From: Luteibacter sp. OK325
GTDB lineage: Bacteria; Pseudomonadota; Gammaproteobacteria; Xanthomonadales; Rhodanobacteraceae
Direction: 5' to 3'
Length of the DNA stretch: 64,000 nucleotides
Assembly (NCBI RefSeq): GCF_003050935.1
Contig: NZ_QAOX01000001.1
Span: 744,001 to 808,000, forward strand
Shown here in pieces: positions 37,350-45,164 of the stretch (position 1 is its first letter; every line of letters begins with the position of its first letter). The position numbers and the translations under genes were made by a program. The notes beneath the pieces were generated by a model that was not told the origin of the DNA, searched no databases, and worked only from the letters and a program-made list of their open reading frames with translations.

Positions 37350-38702
37350 ATGTCGAGCATTTCACACGCCCATCACAATGCCGCGGAAGGCGCCGAACAG
37401 GACGTCCGCCGCCAGCACGAAACCAGCCACGCCCCCGTCGCCCCAGGCGAAATCGCGGTCGGCGTCGTCATCGGCCGTGCCTCGGAATACTTCGACTTCT
37501 TCACGTACGGCATTGCGTCCGTCCTCGTCTTTCCGTCGGTGTTCTTTCCGTTCCTGAGCCAGCTGGACGGCATACTTGCCGCCTTCGCCATCTTCTCGCT
37601 CGCCTTCATCGCCCGGCCGATCGGCACCACGCTGTTCATGGCCATCCAGCGCAACTGGAGCCGTAGCACCAAGCTCACCGCGGCCTTGTTCCTGCTGGGC
37701 ACCTCGACGGTGTGCATTGCCTTCCTGCCGGCGAACACGTCGCACGGGTACGCGGTCATTGTGATTCTCTCGGTGCTGCGCTTCTTGCAGGGCATTGCGC
37801 TCGGCGGTTCCTGGGACGGCCTGCCCTCCCTGCTCTCACTCAATGCGCCGAAGGGCCGCCGCGGCTGGTATTCCATGCTCGGCCAGCTGGGCGCGCCGGT
37901 CGGCTTCCTGATCGCCGCCTCCCTCTTCCTGTTCCTGCACACCCAGCTTTCCACGGAAGACTTCCTTAGCTGGGGCTGGCGCTACCCCTTCTTCGTTGCC
38001 TTCGCGATCAACGTGGTGGCGCTGTTTGCCCGCTTGCGCCTGGTCGTGACCGAGGAATACACCCAGCTTCTGGAAGAGCGCGAGCTCGAGCCCATCGGCA
38101 TCATCGAGATGGTGACGGCCCAGGGTTACAACCTGTTTATCGGCGCCTTTGCCGCCCTCGCCAGCTACGCCCTGTTCCATCTGGTCACGATTTTTCCGCT
38201 GTCCTGGATCGCGCTTAACCGCTCGCAGGACATCAACAACGTGCTGGTGGTGCAGCTCATCGGCGCCTTCCTGGCGATCCTGGGCACCATGGCCTCGGGC
38301 GTGATTGCCGACAAATTCGGCCGCCGCAACACGTTGGGCAGCATGGCCGTACTGATCGCCCTGTTCGCCATCGCCTCGCCGTGGCTGCTCGGCGGCGGCA
38401 AGGTCGCGCAGGACGCCTTCCTGCTGATCGGCTTCGCCCTGCTCGGCCTGTCCTATGGCCAGGCGGCCGGTACCGTCACGGCGAATTTCGCCAAGCGCTA
38501 CCGTTACACCGGCGCCGCCCTGACGTCCGACTTCGCCTGGTTGTTCGGCGCGGCCTTCGCCCCGCTGGTGGCCCTGGGCCTGTCGACCCGCTTCGGCCTG
38601 GGTGCGGTGAGCGTTTACCTGCTTTCGGGTGCGGCCTGCACGCTGCTGGCGTTGCGGATCAATCGGGCGCTGGAGACGGATCGGTCCAAGCCGGTCGCCT
38701 GA
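37350..38702 (+). CDS. MFS transporter, metabolite/H+ symporter type
   Basis: 450 residues from the ATG at 37350. Twelve helices. The start region GEIAVGVVIGRASEYFDFFT and the absence of sugar-porter signatures point to the MHS-like branch; GVIADKFGRRNTLGSMAVLI in the second half is the MFS motif A equivalent. The substrate may be an organic acid, but this is not readable. It is divergent from cyoA, so both may respond to the same respiratory or carbon cue. Confidence 0.85.
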   Translation: MSSISHAHHNAAEGAEQDVRRQHETSHAPVAPGEIAVGVVIGRASEYFDFFTYGIASVLVFPSVFFPFLSQLDGILAAFAIFSLAFIARPIGTTLFMAIQRNWSRSTKLTAALFLLGTSTVCIAFLPANTSHGYAVIVILSVLRFLQGIALGGSWDGLPSLLSLNAPKGRRGWYSMLGQLGAPVGFLIAASLFLFLHTQLSTEDFLSWGWRYPFFVAFAINVVALFARLRLVVTEEYTQLLEERELEPIGIIEMVTAQGYNLFIGAFAALASYALFHLVTIFPLSWIALNRSQDINNVLVVQLIGAFLAILGTMASGVIADKFGRRNTLGSMAVLIALFAIASPWLLGGGKVAQDAFLLIGFALLGLSYGQAAGTVTANFAKRYRYTGAALTSDFAWLFGAAFAPLVALGLSTRFGLGAVSVYLLSGAACTLLALRINRALETDRSKPVA

Positions 38703-38712
38703 TTCGCTAAGA

Positions 38713-38846
38713 GCATCGCCGATGAATCGGCTCCCACACAGGGCACCAGGAATCACAGCCCTGTGGGAGCCGCTTCAGCGGCGACGCCCTTTGTGGGAGC
38801 CGCTTCAGCGGCGACGCCTTTTGTGGGAGCCGCTTCAGCGGCGATG
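38713..38846. repeat. palindrome cluster: one opposed and three direct copies
   Basis: A reverse copy of the GCCGATGAATCGGC type (38713-38737) is followed by three forward copies of the GCCGCTTCAGCGGC type at 38763, 38793 and 38823, with a 30-base period. This lies between the convergent MFS and SDR genes. It is the only place in the window where both palindrome subfamilies sit together. Confidence 0.88.
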
Positions 38847-38853
38847 GAACCCC

Positions 38854-39840
38854 TCAACCGATAACAGGATAGGGCCCTTCCTCGAAAACGGTGTCGTGAT
38901 ACCCCTTCACCCCGATCGCCCGGGCCATGTCGCTGCGGAAATCGTCCCCGCGCTGCAAGCACTCCAGCACGAAGGCGAAGTCCCGCCGGGGCACCCAGCC
39001 CAGCTCCCGTGACGCCCGACTGCTGTCATAAACGCGGTCCAGGCTCGCCAGCAGCTTCCAGCCACGCGCGGCGTAAAGCGCATCCACACCGGGAAACAGC
39101 CTGCGCACCACGCCGGCGGCATCGGTACGCAAGGCCGCCACGTCGTTCCGGGTGAACGGAGGCGTGGCTGAAACGATGTAGCGCCCGAAGCCGAGATCCG
39201 GCGCCCGGGCGACCGCCAGCAGGTGCGCCTCAACGATGTCCTCGATGTCTGCCCGCCGGTAAAGCAGCTCGTTGGCCTGCATGTTCAGCGTGTCGTACTC
39301 GGCACGTACGCCGGCATTGTCGTCATCTTCAGGGAAGAAGCGCGACGTTCGCAGCACGATGACGGGAAGGCGATCCTTTCGCGCGACCAGCTCGCACATG
39401 CCTTCGGCGGCGATCTTGGTCGCGCCGTAGATGTTCTTCGGAATGGGGGTGACGTCTTCGTCGATCCAGGTAGCCGGTTCACCAGGTCCTGGCGACAATG
39501 CCGCGCCGAAGGCGCTGGTGGTGCTGGTAAAGACGAAAGCCCCCACGCCATGAGCCGCGGCGGATTCGAGCAAGGCGACCGTACCCGCCACGTTGGTGTC
39601 CACGAACTCGCGTTTCGAATGCGTGGCAACGTGCGGCTTGTGCAGGGTAGCGCTGTGGATCACCGACTTCGCACCCGCCATGGCGTCGCGAACGAAGACC
39701 TCGTCCGTGATCGACCCTACGTGATCGGTAAACGGCGAGGCCTTGATGTCGATGCCGCGGACCTCGCGGCCTTCGGCACGCAGGCGACGGACGATCGCCT
39801 CACCCAGGTGTCCGGCGCTGCCGGTGACCAGAACGCTCAT
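38854..39840 (-). CDS. NAD-dependent epimerase/dehydratase family protein
   Basis: 328 residues from the ATG at 39840 (AAGGAG upstream; a TTG at 39846 is also in frame). Extended SDR: MSVLVTGSAGHLGEAIVRRL is the glycine-rich NAD site, and FVFTSTTSAFG plus YGATKIAAEGMCE supply the Ser/Tyr/Lys active site. The C-terminal WVPRRDFAFVLECL is typical of sugar-nucleotide epimerases. The substrate is not identifiable. Confidence 0.88.
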   Translation of the reverse strand: MSVLVTGSAGHLGEAIVRRLRAEGREVRGIDIKASPFTDHVGSITDEVFVRDAMAGAKSVIHSATLHKPHVATHSKREFVDTNVAGTVALLESAAAHGVGAFVFTSTTSAFGAALSPGPGEPATWIDEDVTPIPKNIYGATKIAAEGMCELVARKDRLPVIVLRTSRFFPEDDDNAGVRAEYDTLNMQANELLYRRADIEDIVEAHLLAVARAPDLGFGRYIVSATPPFTRNDVAALRTDAAGVVRRLFPGVDALYAARGWKLLASLDRVYDSSRASRELGWVPRRDFAFVLECLQRGDDFRSDMARAIGVKGYHDTVFEEGPYPVIG

Positions 39841-39853
39841 CGGCAATCGCTCC

Positions 39854-40396
39854 TTACCAGATCAGGTCGTCCGGGACGACGAACTGCTTGTAATAGTCGT
39901 CATCGTCGTCGGCCGGGAGGGGTGCGCTGTCCTTGCGACCGTGATCGGAGACGACCACGTCGGAGACACGCATGTGGATCTTGTCCGCCGCCACGCGCGG
40001 AATGAGTTCGTAGCGTTCGTCCAGCTTCGCGATGGCCAGCACGCCGGCGGCAAGCTGGGCGCGGAGCGGCTCGCTCACCAGCAGGCTGGTGATCTTTTCA
40101 CCATCGGTGAAGCGATAGGCGATGTCGCCGTCGCGCTTCACCCGGCTGGTTTCGACGATCTGGCGAACCTGGGCGCGGATTTCCTTCTTCCGTGCTTCGG
40201 CGTTGCGCTCGGCGGCGATGGCGCGATCCCGTTCGGCGCGATCGGCCTGAAGCTTGCGCGCATCCACCTGGGCTTCGTCGGCAGCGACCGGCGCCTTGCC
40301 CTGGCGCTGCTTGGCCTGTTCACGCACGACCTTGGCGATCTTGTCCTTCTTGACCAGACCGGCCTTGAGCAACTGTTCCTGCAGGGGATTACGCAT
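39854..40396 (-). CDS. DUF2058 (YaiL-like) protein
   Basis: 180 residues. The N-terminal MRNPLQEQLLKAGLVKKDKI is the diagnostic DUF2058 opening. A charged helical segment (about 40-75) and a C-terminal beta-rich part with DERYELIPRVAADKI follow. It is cytosolic; the function is unsettled, although homologues associate with nucleoprotein or ribosomal fractions. The stop is 13 bases from the start of the SDR gene, suggesting co-transcription. Confidence 0.88.
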   Translation of the reverse strand: MRNPLQEQLLKAGLVKKDKIAKVVREQAKQRQGKAPVAADEAQVDARKLQADRAERDRAIAAERNAEARKKEIRAQVRQIVETSRVKRDGDIAYRFTDGEKITSLLVSEPLRAQLAAGVLAIAKLDERYELIPRVAADKIHMRVSDVVVSDHGRKDSAPLPADDDDDYYKQFVVPDDLIW

Positions 40397-40501
40397 ATCG
40401 GGGCATTCGTAGAGTTCGCGAGACCATCGATTCTAGCGCCGAAGGCTTGGTTACATGGCGTTACGTGCCTAGGCTTGGTGACCTCCCCGGAGGTTTCTTA
40501 C

Positions 40502-43500
40502 ATGTCCTACCGCAGCACCCCGCGCGCCGCCCGCCTTACCCTGGCCCTTCTCGGCCTGTTGTCCGTTACCCCGGCTTTCGCCGCCGATGGACTGCCACCC
40601 CGTAGCGAATGGCGGGCGAGCAGCTCGTCGCAACAGGTGCCGGCACTGGCGCCTGCCCACGCCATCGACACGGACGAGACGACCCGCTGGGGCGGTGGCT
40701 TCAGCCCGGGCCAGTGGTTCCAGGTGGACCTGGGCAAAGTTGCCAGGATCGGCGGCGTGCGCATCCATTGGGATAGCGGCTTTGCCGCCTCGTACTCGAT
40801 CCAGGTGTCGACCGACGGCAAGGCGTTCCACCCCGTCTATAGCGTCACGGACTCGCCCGGTGGTACGGAATACCTCGTCTTTCCTGCCGCTGAAGCCCGT
40901 TACGTGCGGCTGGCCGCGCCGGCTCGCACAGCCGACTGGGGCGTTTCCGTGTTCGAGTTCGAGCCCTTCGCCGCGAACGACGCCGCGCGCATCGCCGGGC
41001 TGGACGGCACGGCCGATGGCGCCTCGCTGTGGGCCGATGGCAGCACCCGGACCCTCGTCGGCAAGGGTCCGAAGGGGATGCGGCAGCTGGATATCGCCCT
41101 GCCCCGCCCGGTGAACATCGCCGGGCTCGACGTCGAGTGGGCAGGTCCGCGCGATGGTGCCGTGCTCGAAGGACGCGATACGAAGGGCCACTGGTCCTCG
41201 ATCGACAGTGATCCGGGCAGCGCGGGGGATAGCTCTTACCTGGCCGCGCGCGAGCCACGCGACGTCGAGGCGCTGCGGCTGGTTGTCGGACTGAAGGGCG
41301 GAGCGGCTCCATCGGTGAAGCGGCTACGGCTGCTGGGACCGCTACGGGTGATGACGCCCATGAAGCGCTACCAGGTGGCCGCTTCCCGGGCGAACGCGGC
41401 GCTATTCCCTTCCTCGTTGCACATGCAGCAGGTGTACTGGACGGCGGTCGGCGTCCCGGCGGGCCTGCAAAAATCCATCTTCGACGAGTACGGCAATATC
41501 GAGCCCTACAAGGGCGGCCCGCAGGTGCAGGTGATCTGGCGCGACGCATCCGGCCGCGCGAGTATCTCGGACGGCTCGGAGCGAACGCACGCACTGCGTG
41601 ATGGATGGAAACCGATGCCTTCGGTGGGCTGGGTGGCGCAGCCCGGGCTTGCTGTCACCAGCGAGGCCTTCGCGCTGCAGGAGGGTTCGCAGCCTGTCGT
41701 GATGCTTCGCCATCGGTTGACCAACACCGGCAGCACACCGATGGACGGTTCGTTGTCACTCGTCGTGAGGCCGATCCAGGTCAATCCGCCGTGGCAGAAC
41801 GGTGGTGCGTCGCCCGTTCATGACATCGCCATCACCGGTGATGCGGCGAATACCGGCGTGCGTGTGGAAGGTCGGACGTTGCTTGCGTCGCTTACGGCGG
41901 TGGACGCTGCAGGTGCATCGCCGTTCGGTGCGCATGGCGAAACCGAGATCACAGGCCTGGTCGCCGCCGGTAAGGTTCCCACCACGCGCGAGGCGCATGA
42001 CGACGATGGTCTTGCCGCAGCCGTGCTCGACTACCGTGTTCATTTGGCGCCTGGCGAGCAACGCGACATCGTCCTGGCGTTTCCGCTTGGGAATGCTCCC
42101 GCGGATACGAACGGGCATCTGCCCGAACCGCCGGCGATCGACCGCGGTGTCCTGAAGGCAGACGCGTTCGACTCGTTGTCGGCGGGCGTCTCCGGCGAAT
42201 GGCAGAAGCGCCTGGGTGGTGTCGGCATCTCGTTGCCGGACGAATCGCTGGTGAACATCCTGCGTTCGCAGGCGGCGTACATGCTGGTCAACCAGACCGG
42301 CCATGCCATGCAGGCGGGTCCGCGCAACTACAACCGCTCATTCATCCGTGATGGCGCGGCGACCGCATCGATCCTGCTACGCATGGGTGAGACGAAGACG
42401 GCGCGCGACTATCTGGACTGGTATGCCGCGCATGCCGTGCACGAGAACGGCCTGGTCTCGCCTATCCTTAATGCCGACGGCAGCGTGAATCGCGGCTTCG
42501 GCTCCGACATCGAGTACGACAGCCAGGGCGAATTCATCAACCTCGTTGCAGATGTCGCGCGGTTCGGTGGGGGTGCTGCCAGTGTAAAAACGTTTGAGCC
42601 GAAGGTTCGGGCCGCAATGCACTTCATGCAGGAGTTGCGCGAACGCACCATGGTTCCGGGCTATCTCGCCAACCTTCCTGCGCCCGAACGGTTCCACGGC
42701 ATCATCGCGCCATCCATCAGTCACGAAGGCTACTCGAGCCCCACCCATAGCTATTGGGATGACTACTGGGCGCTGAAGGGCTGGCACGATGGCGCGTGGC
42801 TGGCCGAGCAGTGGGGCGACAAGGAGCTGGCTGCTTACGCGCATGCCCAGTACACCGCGCTGCGCGAGTCGCTGCGCAAGTCGATCGAGGCGACGATGGC
42901 GTGGAAGGGTGTCGACACGATTCCAGCCGCAGCGGACCTTGGTGATGGCGATCCAACCAGCGTCTCGATTGCGCTCGACCCCGCGGGGCAGATGGACGTG
43001 CTTCCTCCCGAGGCGCTCGCGCGTACCTTTGACCGCTATCTTGCCGATGTGCGCAAGCGCGAGGCACCGGGCGAGTTGTTCGCGTACACCCCGTACGAAC
43101 TGCGCAACGTGCTGACGTATGTGTATCTGGATCGACCGAAAGATGCCGAGGAGCTGCTAACGGACGTAGTGCGCGACCGCCGTCCGCCGGAGTGGAACAT
43201 GTGGGCCGAGGTGGTGCACTCGCGGCTGCGGCATCCGGGGTATCTGGGCGATATGCCGCATACCTGGATCGGATCGGAGTACGCACGGACCATCTTCGGG
43301 ATGCTGATGCGTGAGGCGGATGATGGGCTTTATCTGTTGCCGGGGGTACCACCCTCGTGGGTTGCCGGGAAGGGACTGTCGGTGACGAAGCTGCCGGTGG
43401 CTTATGGGGTGTTGAGCATGACCGCGCGGCGGGAGGGCAATACCTTTACCGTGACGCTGGGCAAGGGCATCCATGCCGACACGCCGTTGCGGGTCTTCTG

Positions 43501-43615
43501 GCCCGACCGGGTGAAGCCCGTGAAAGTAACCATCGATGGACGCGCGGCAAAGGGCTGGGATGTCGATGGGATAAAGATCCCCCGGCCCTTTCATACGCTG
43601 GTCGCCGAATACTGA
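40502..43615 (+). CDS. secreted F5/8-type C domain protein with six-hairpin glycosidase-like C-terminus
   Basis: 1037 residues from the ATG at 40502; the frame is open earlier, antisense to DUF2058. Signal peptide to about residue 29 (LGLLSVTPAFAADG). A discoidin/F5-8C carbohydrate-binding domain covers about 30-160 (TRWGGGFSPGQWFQVDLGKV). A beta-sandwich middle and an (alpha/alpha)6 barrel from about 570 follow (RNYNRSFIRDGAATASILLR, DSQGEFINLVADVARFGG). It probably degrades an extracellular or host glycan; no catalytic pair could be fixed by eye. Confidence 0.8.
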   Translation: MSYRSTPRAARLTLALLGLLSVTPAFAADGLPPRSEWRASSSSQQVPALAPAHAIDTDETTRWGGGFSPGQWFQVDLGKVARIGGVRIHWDSGFAASYSIQVSTDGKAFHPVYSVTDSPGGTEYLVFPAAEARYVRLAAPARTADWGVSVFEFEPFAANDAARIAGLDGTADGASLWADGSTRTLVGKGPKGMRQLDIALPRPVNIAGLDVEWAGPRDGAVLEGRDTKGHWSSIDSDPGSAGDSSYLAAREPRDVEALRLVVGLKGGAAPSVKRLRLLGPLRVMTPMKRYQVAASRANAALFPSSLHMQQVYWTAVGVPAGLQKSIFDEYGNIEPYKGGPQVQVIWRDASGRASISDGSERTHALRDGWKPMPSVGWVAQPGLAVTSEAFALQEGSQPVVMLRHRLTNTGSTPMDGSLSLVVRPIQVNPPWQNGGASPVHDIAITGDAANTGVRVEGRTLLASLTAVDAAGASPFGAHGETEITGLVAAGKVPTTREAHDDDGLAAAVLDYRVHLAPGEQRDIVLAFPLGNAPADTNGHLPEPPAIDRGVLKADAFDSLSAGVSGEWQKRLGGVGISLPDESLVNILRSQAAYMLVNQTGHAMQAGPRNYNRSFIRDGAATASILLRMGETKTARDYLDWYAAHAVHENGLVSPILNADGSVNRGFGSDIEYDSQGEFINLVADVARFGGGAASVKTFEPKVRAAMHFMQELRERTMVPGYLANLPAPERFHGIIAPSISHEGYSSPTHSYWDDYWALKGWHDGAWLAEQWGDKELAAYAHAQYTALRESLRKSIEATMAWKGVDTIPAAADLGDGDPTSVSIALDPAGQMDVLPPEALARTFDRYLADVRKREAPGELFAYTPYELRNVLTYVYLDRPKDAEELLTDVVRDRRPPEWNMWAEVVHSRLRHPGYLGDMPHTWIGSEYARTIFGMLMREADDGLYLLPGVPPSWVAGKGLSVTKLPVAYGVLSMTARREGNTFTVTLGKGIHADTPLRVFWPDRVKPVKVTIDGRAAKGWDVDGIKIPRPFHTLVAEY

Positions 43616-43658
43616 CGCCGCGAACGGCGAACCGCCACAGCTTTGAACCGGCTCGTGG

Positions 43659-44684
43659 TTACATGAAGTCGACCAGTACCTGCACGCCACGCCGGAAGAC
43701 ACCACCACGGACGGTGCCACCGGTTTCTTTCAAGCGGGCGTGGAAGAGATAAGCCTCGCCGGTGCCGAGGGCGTCGAAGGAAATCGGCTTGCCTACTTCC
43801 ATCGACTTCTGGTCCTTATCCGACAGTTCCAGGCCGACATGCTCGGGGCCGTCCAGCGGATAGAGGGTCGGTTCGCCGCCGATAGCTTGCCCCATCATGC
43901 CGAAGGTAAACCTGGCGGTGATACCTTTCGACGCCTCGCATGCTTTCGTCGTCAGGTTGAATTTCACCCACGGCGTAGCCCGCTCGGGTGTTGCGAAGTT
44001 GCTAGCGTTGTAGGGACCCAGGGTGACCGTCTGGTTCAGATCGGCGACTGCGATGCTGCAGGTGGGTCGTACGAATGCCAGGTGGGTCACCTTGACGTGC
44101 CTGAATGCAAGTCTGGGCGCCCCACGCGGTGGATCTGCATACTGAATGGCGATGTCCTTTGCATCCACGGTGCCGAACTCCACATTTCCCGTCATGCGGA
44201 CAATCCGGTATCCGACCTCGGCATCGGAACTCGTCACCGGATTGCACTCCTCGGGTGGAAACCAGTCTGGCACGCATTGCTCCGTGAACGTTCGCTGGTA
44301 GGTGCTCGGAATGTTGTGCAACCGGTCCTCGTTGAGCTCGTGAATATAGACCTCGATGCCGAACCCTGAGCGGGCGCCCCGGACCGTAAGCGGTACAAGC
44401 CCGCCTTCCACGGGCGCCCTGTACTCGCTTTTGAAGGTGGCATCCCCGGGAAGACACTCCAGTAGCGTGACGCCATCCCCGGCAGCCTTGCCTTCCCGAG
44501 GCGCGTGGCCAGGAGGCATGCCATTCCAAACGGGTGTATTGGCGGTCACCGCGACCGTGTAGGTTGCCGTGTTTCGCCACTCACACCCCCCTTGTGCGGC
44601 CAGTGCCTCGCCAGATGGCCAGATGGCGCACGCGGCAAGAGCGCACAACAGGTTTCGACGGGTCGTCACGCGACGGTATTTCAT
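43659..44684 (-). CDS. chaperone-usher tip-adhesin-like fimbrial protein
   Basis: 341 residues with a signal peptide (cleavage near EALAAQGG). Residues ~30-200 form a receptor-binding-type domain with paired Cys. Residues ~205-341 look like a pilin domain: PTCSIAVADLNQTVTLGPYN, then FNLTTKACEASKGITARFTF, ending in a strand GGVFRRGVQVLVDFM. This two-domain plan is that of tip adhesins such as PapG/FimH. It lies 3 bases after the VirB1-like gene and 11 kb from its presumed usher, with the entire secretion system between. Confidence 0.75.
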   Translation of the reverse strand: MKYRRVTTRRNLLCALAACAIWPSGEALAAQGGCEWRNTATYTVAVTANTPVWNGMPPGHAPREGKAAGDGVTLLECLPGDATFKSEYRAPVEGGLVPLTVRGARSGFGIEVYIHELNEDRLHNIPSTYQRTFTEQCVPDWFPPEECNPVTSSDAEVGYRIVRMTGNVEFGTVDAKDIAIQYADPPRGAPRLAFRHVKVTHLAFVRPTCSIAVADLNQTVTLGPYNASNFATPERATPWVKFNLTTKACEASKGITARFTFGMMGQAIGGEPTLYPLDGPEHVGLELSDKDQKSMEVGKPISFDALGTGEAYLFHARLKETGGTVRGGVFRRGVQVLVDFM

Positions 44685-44687
44685 TGC

Positions 44688-45164
44688 TTACCTCGGTCCG
44701 TAAGGAGTGACATCCACGACGACGTCGTGGGTGGGAAAGTGGCTATCCAGCCATGTGGTCCAGCGCGTGGCGCGGCGGATCAGATCGGCACGGTAACGCG
44801 TGTTGTAGCGCGGCGTTCGCGAGTGGTAGTTCGATGCGCGTGTCCAGATGTCGCCGTGGTCGTTGCGCAGGTGTCCACGTATGCGCCAGGCGGCGAGCAT
44901 GAAGGGGTAGCAGCCTGGGACCGCCACATCTTCCGGAGTGATTCCGAAGCGATTGAGTTCGCGCAGGTAGGCTGTGTTGAACTGCAGGGAGCCGACGTCG
45001 AAGGTTCCGTTTTCATTGCGGACCCATTGGCCGGGTTTGCCGGACTCCTTCTCGGCGATCGCCAGGAGCAGGTTGGCTGGGATGTCGTAGGCGAGTGCGG
45101 CACCTAGCGAGCAGCTCACCATTTCCTGGCGGTGCGCGGGGATGTCGGGGAGGGTGTCGATCAT
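44688..45164 (-). CDS. VirB1-like lytic transglycosylase
   Basis: 158 residues, without an obvious signal peptide. SLT-type fold: NLLLAIAEKESGKPGQW holds the catalytic Glu, FDVGSLQFNTAYL the GxxQ-like motif, and YPFMLAAWRIRGHLR and YHSRTP complete the family pattern. It opens peptidoglycan for the secretion channel. The start overlaps the trbL stop in ATGA, tying it to the trb genes. The missing signal suggests export by the channel itself or a misread start. Confidence 0.85.
   Translation of the reverse strand: MIDTLPDIPAHRQEMVSCSLGAALAYDIPANLLLAIAEKESGKPGQWVRNENGTFDVGSLQFNTAYLRELNRFGITPEDVAVPGCYPFMLAAWRIRGHLRNDHGDIWTRASNYHSRTPRYNTRYRADLIRRATRWTTWLDSHFPTHDVVVDVTPYGPR

Noticed and set aside
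39743-40501. Upstream extension of the large glycosidase-like gene
   Set aside because: It is antisense to the SDR and DUF2058 genes and lacks a signal peptide; the ATG at 40502 starts a clear signal sequence.
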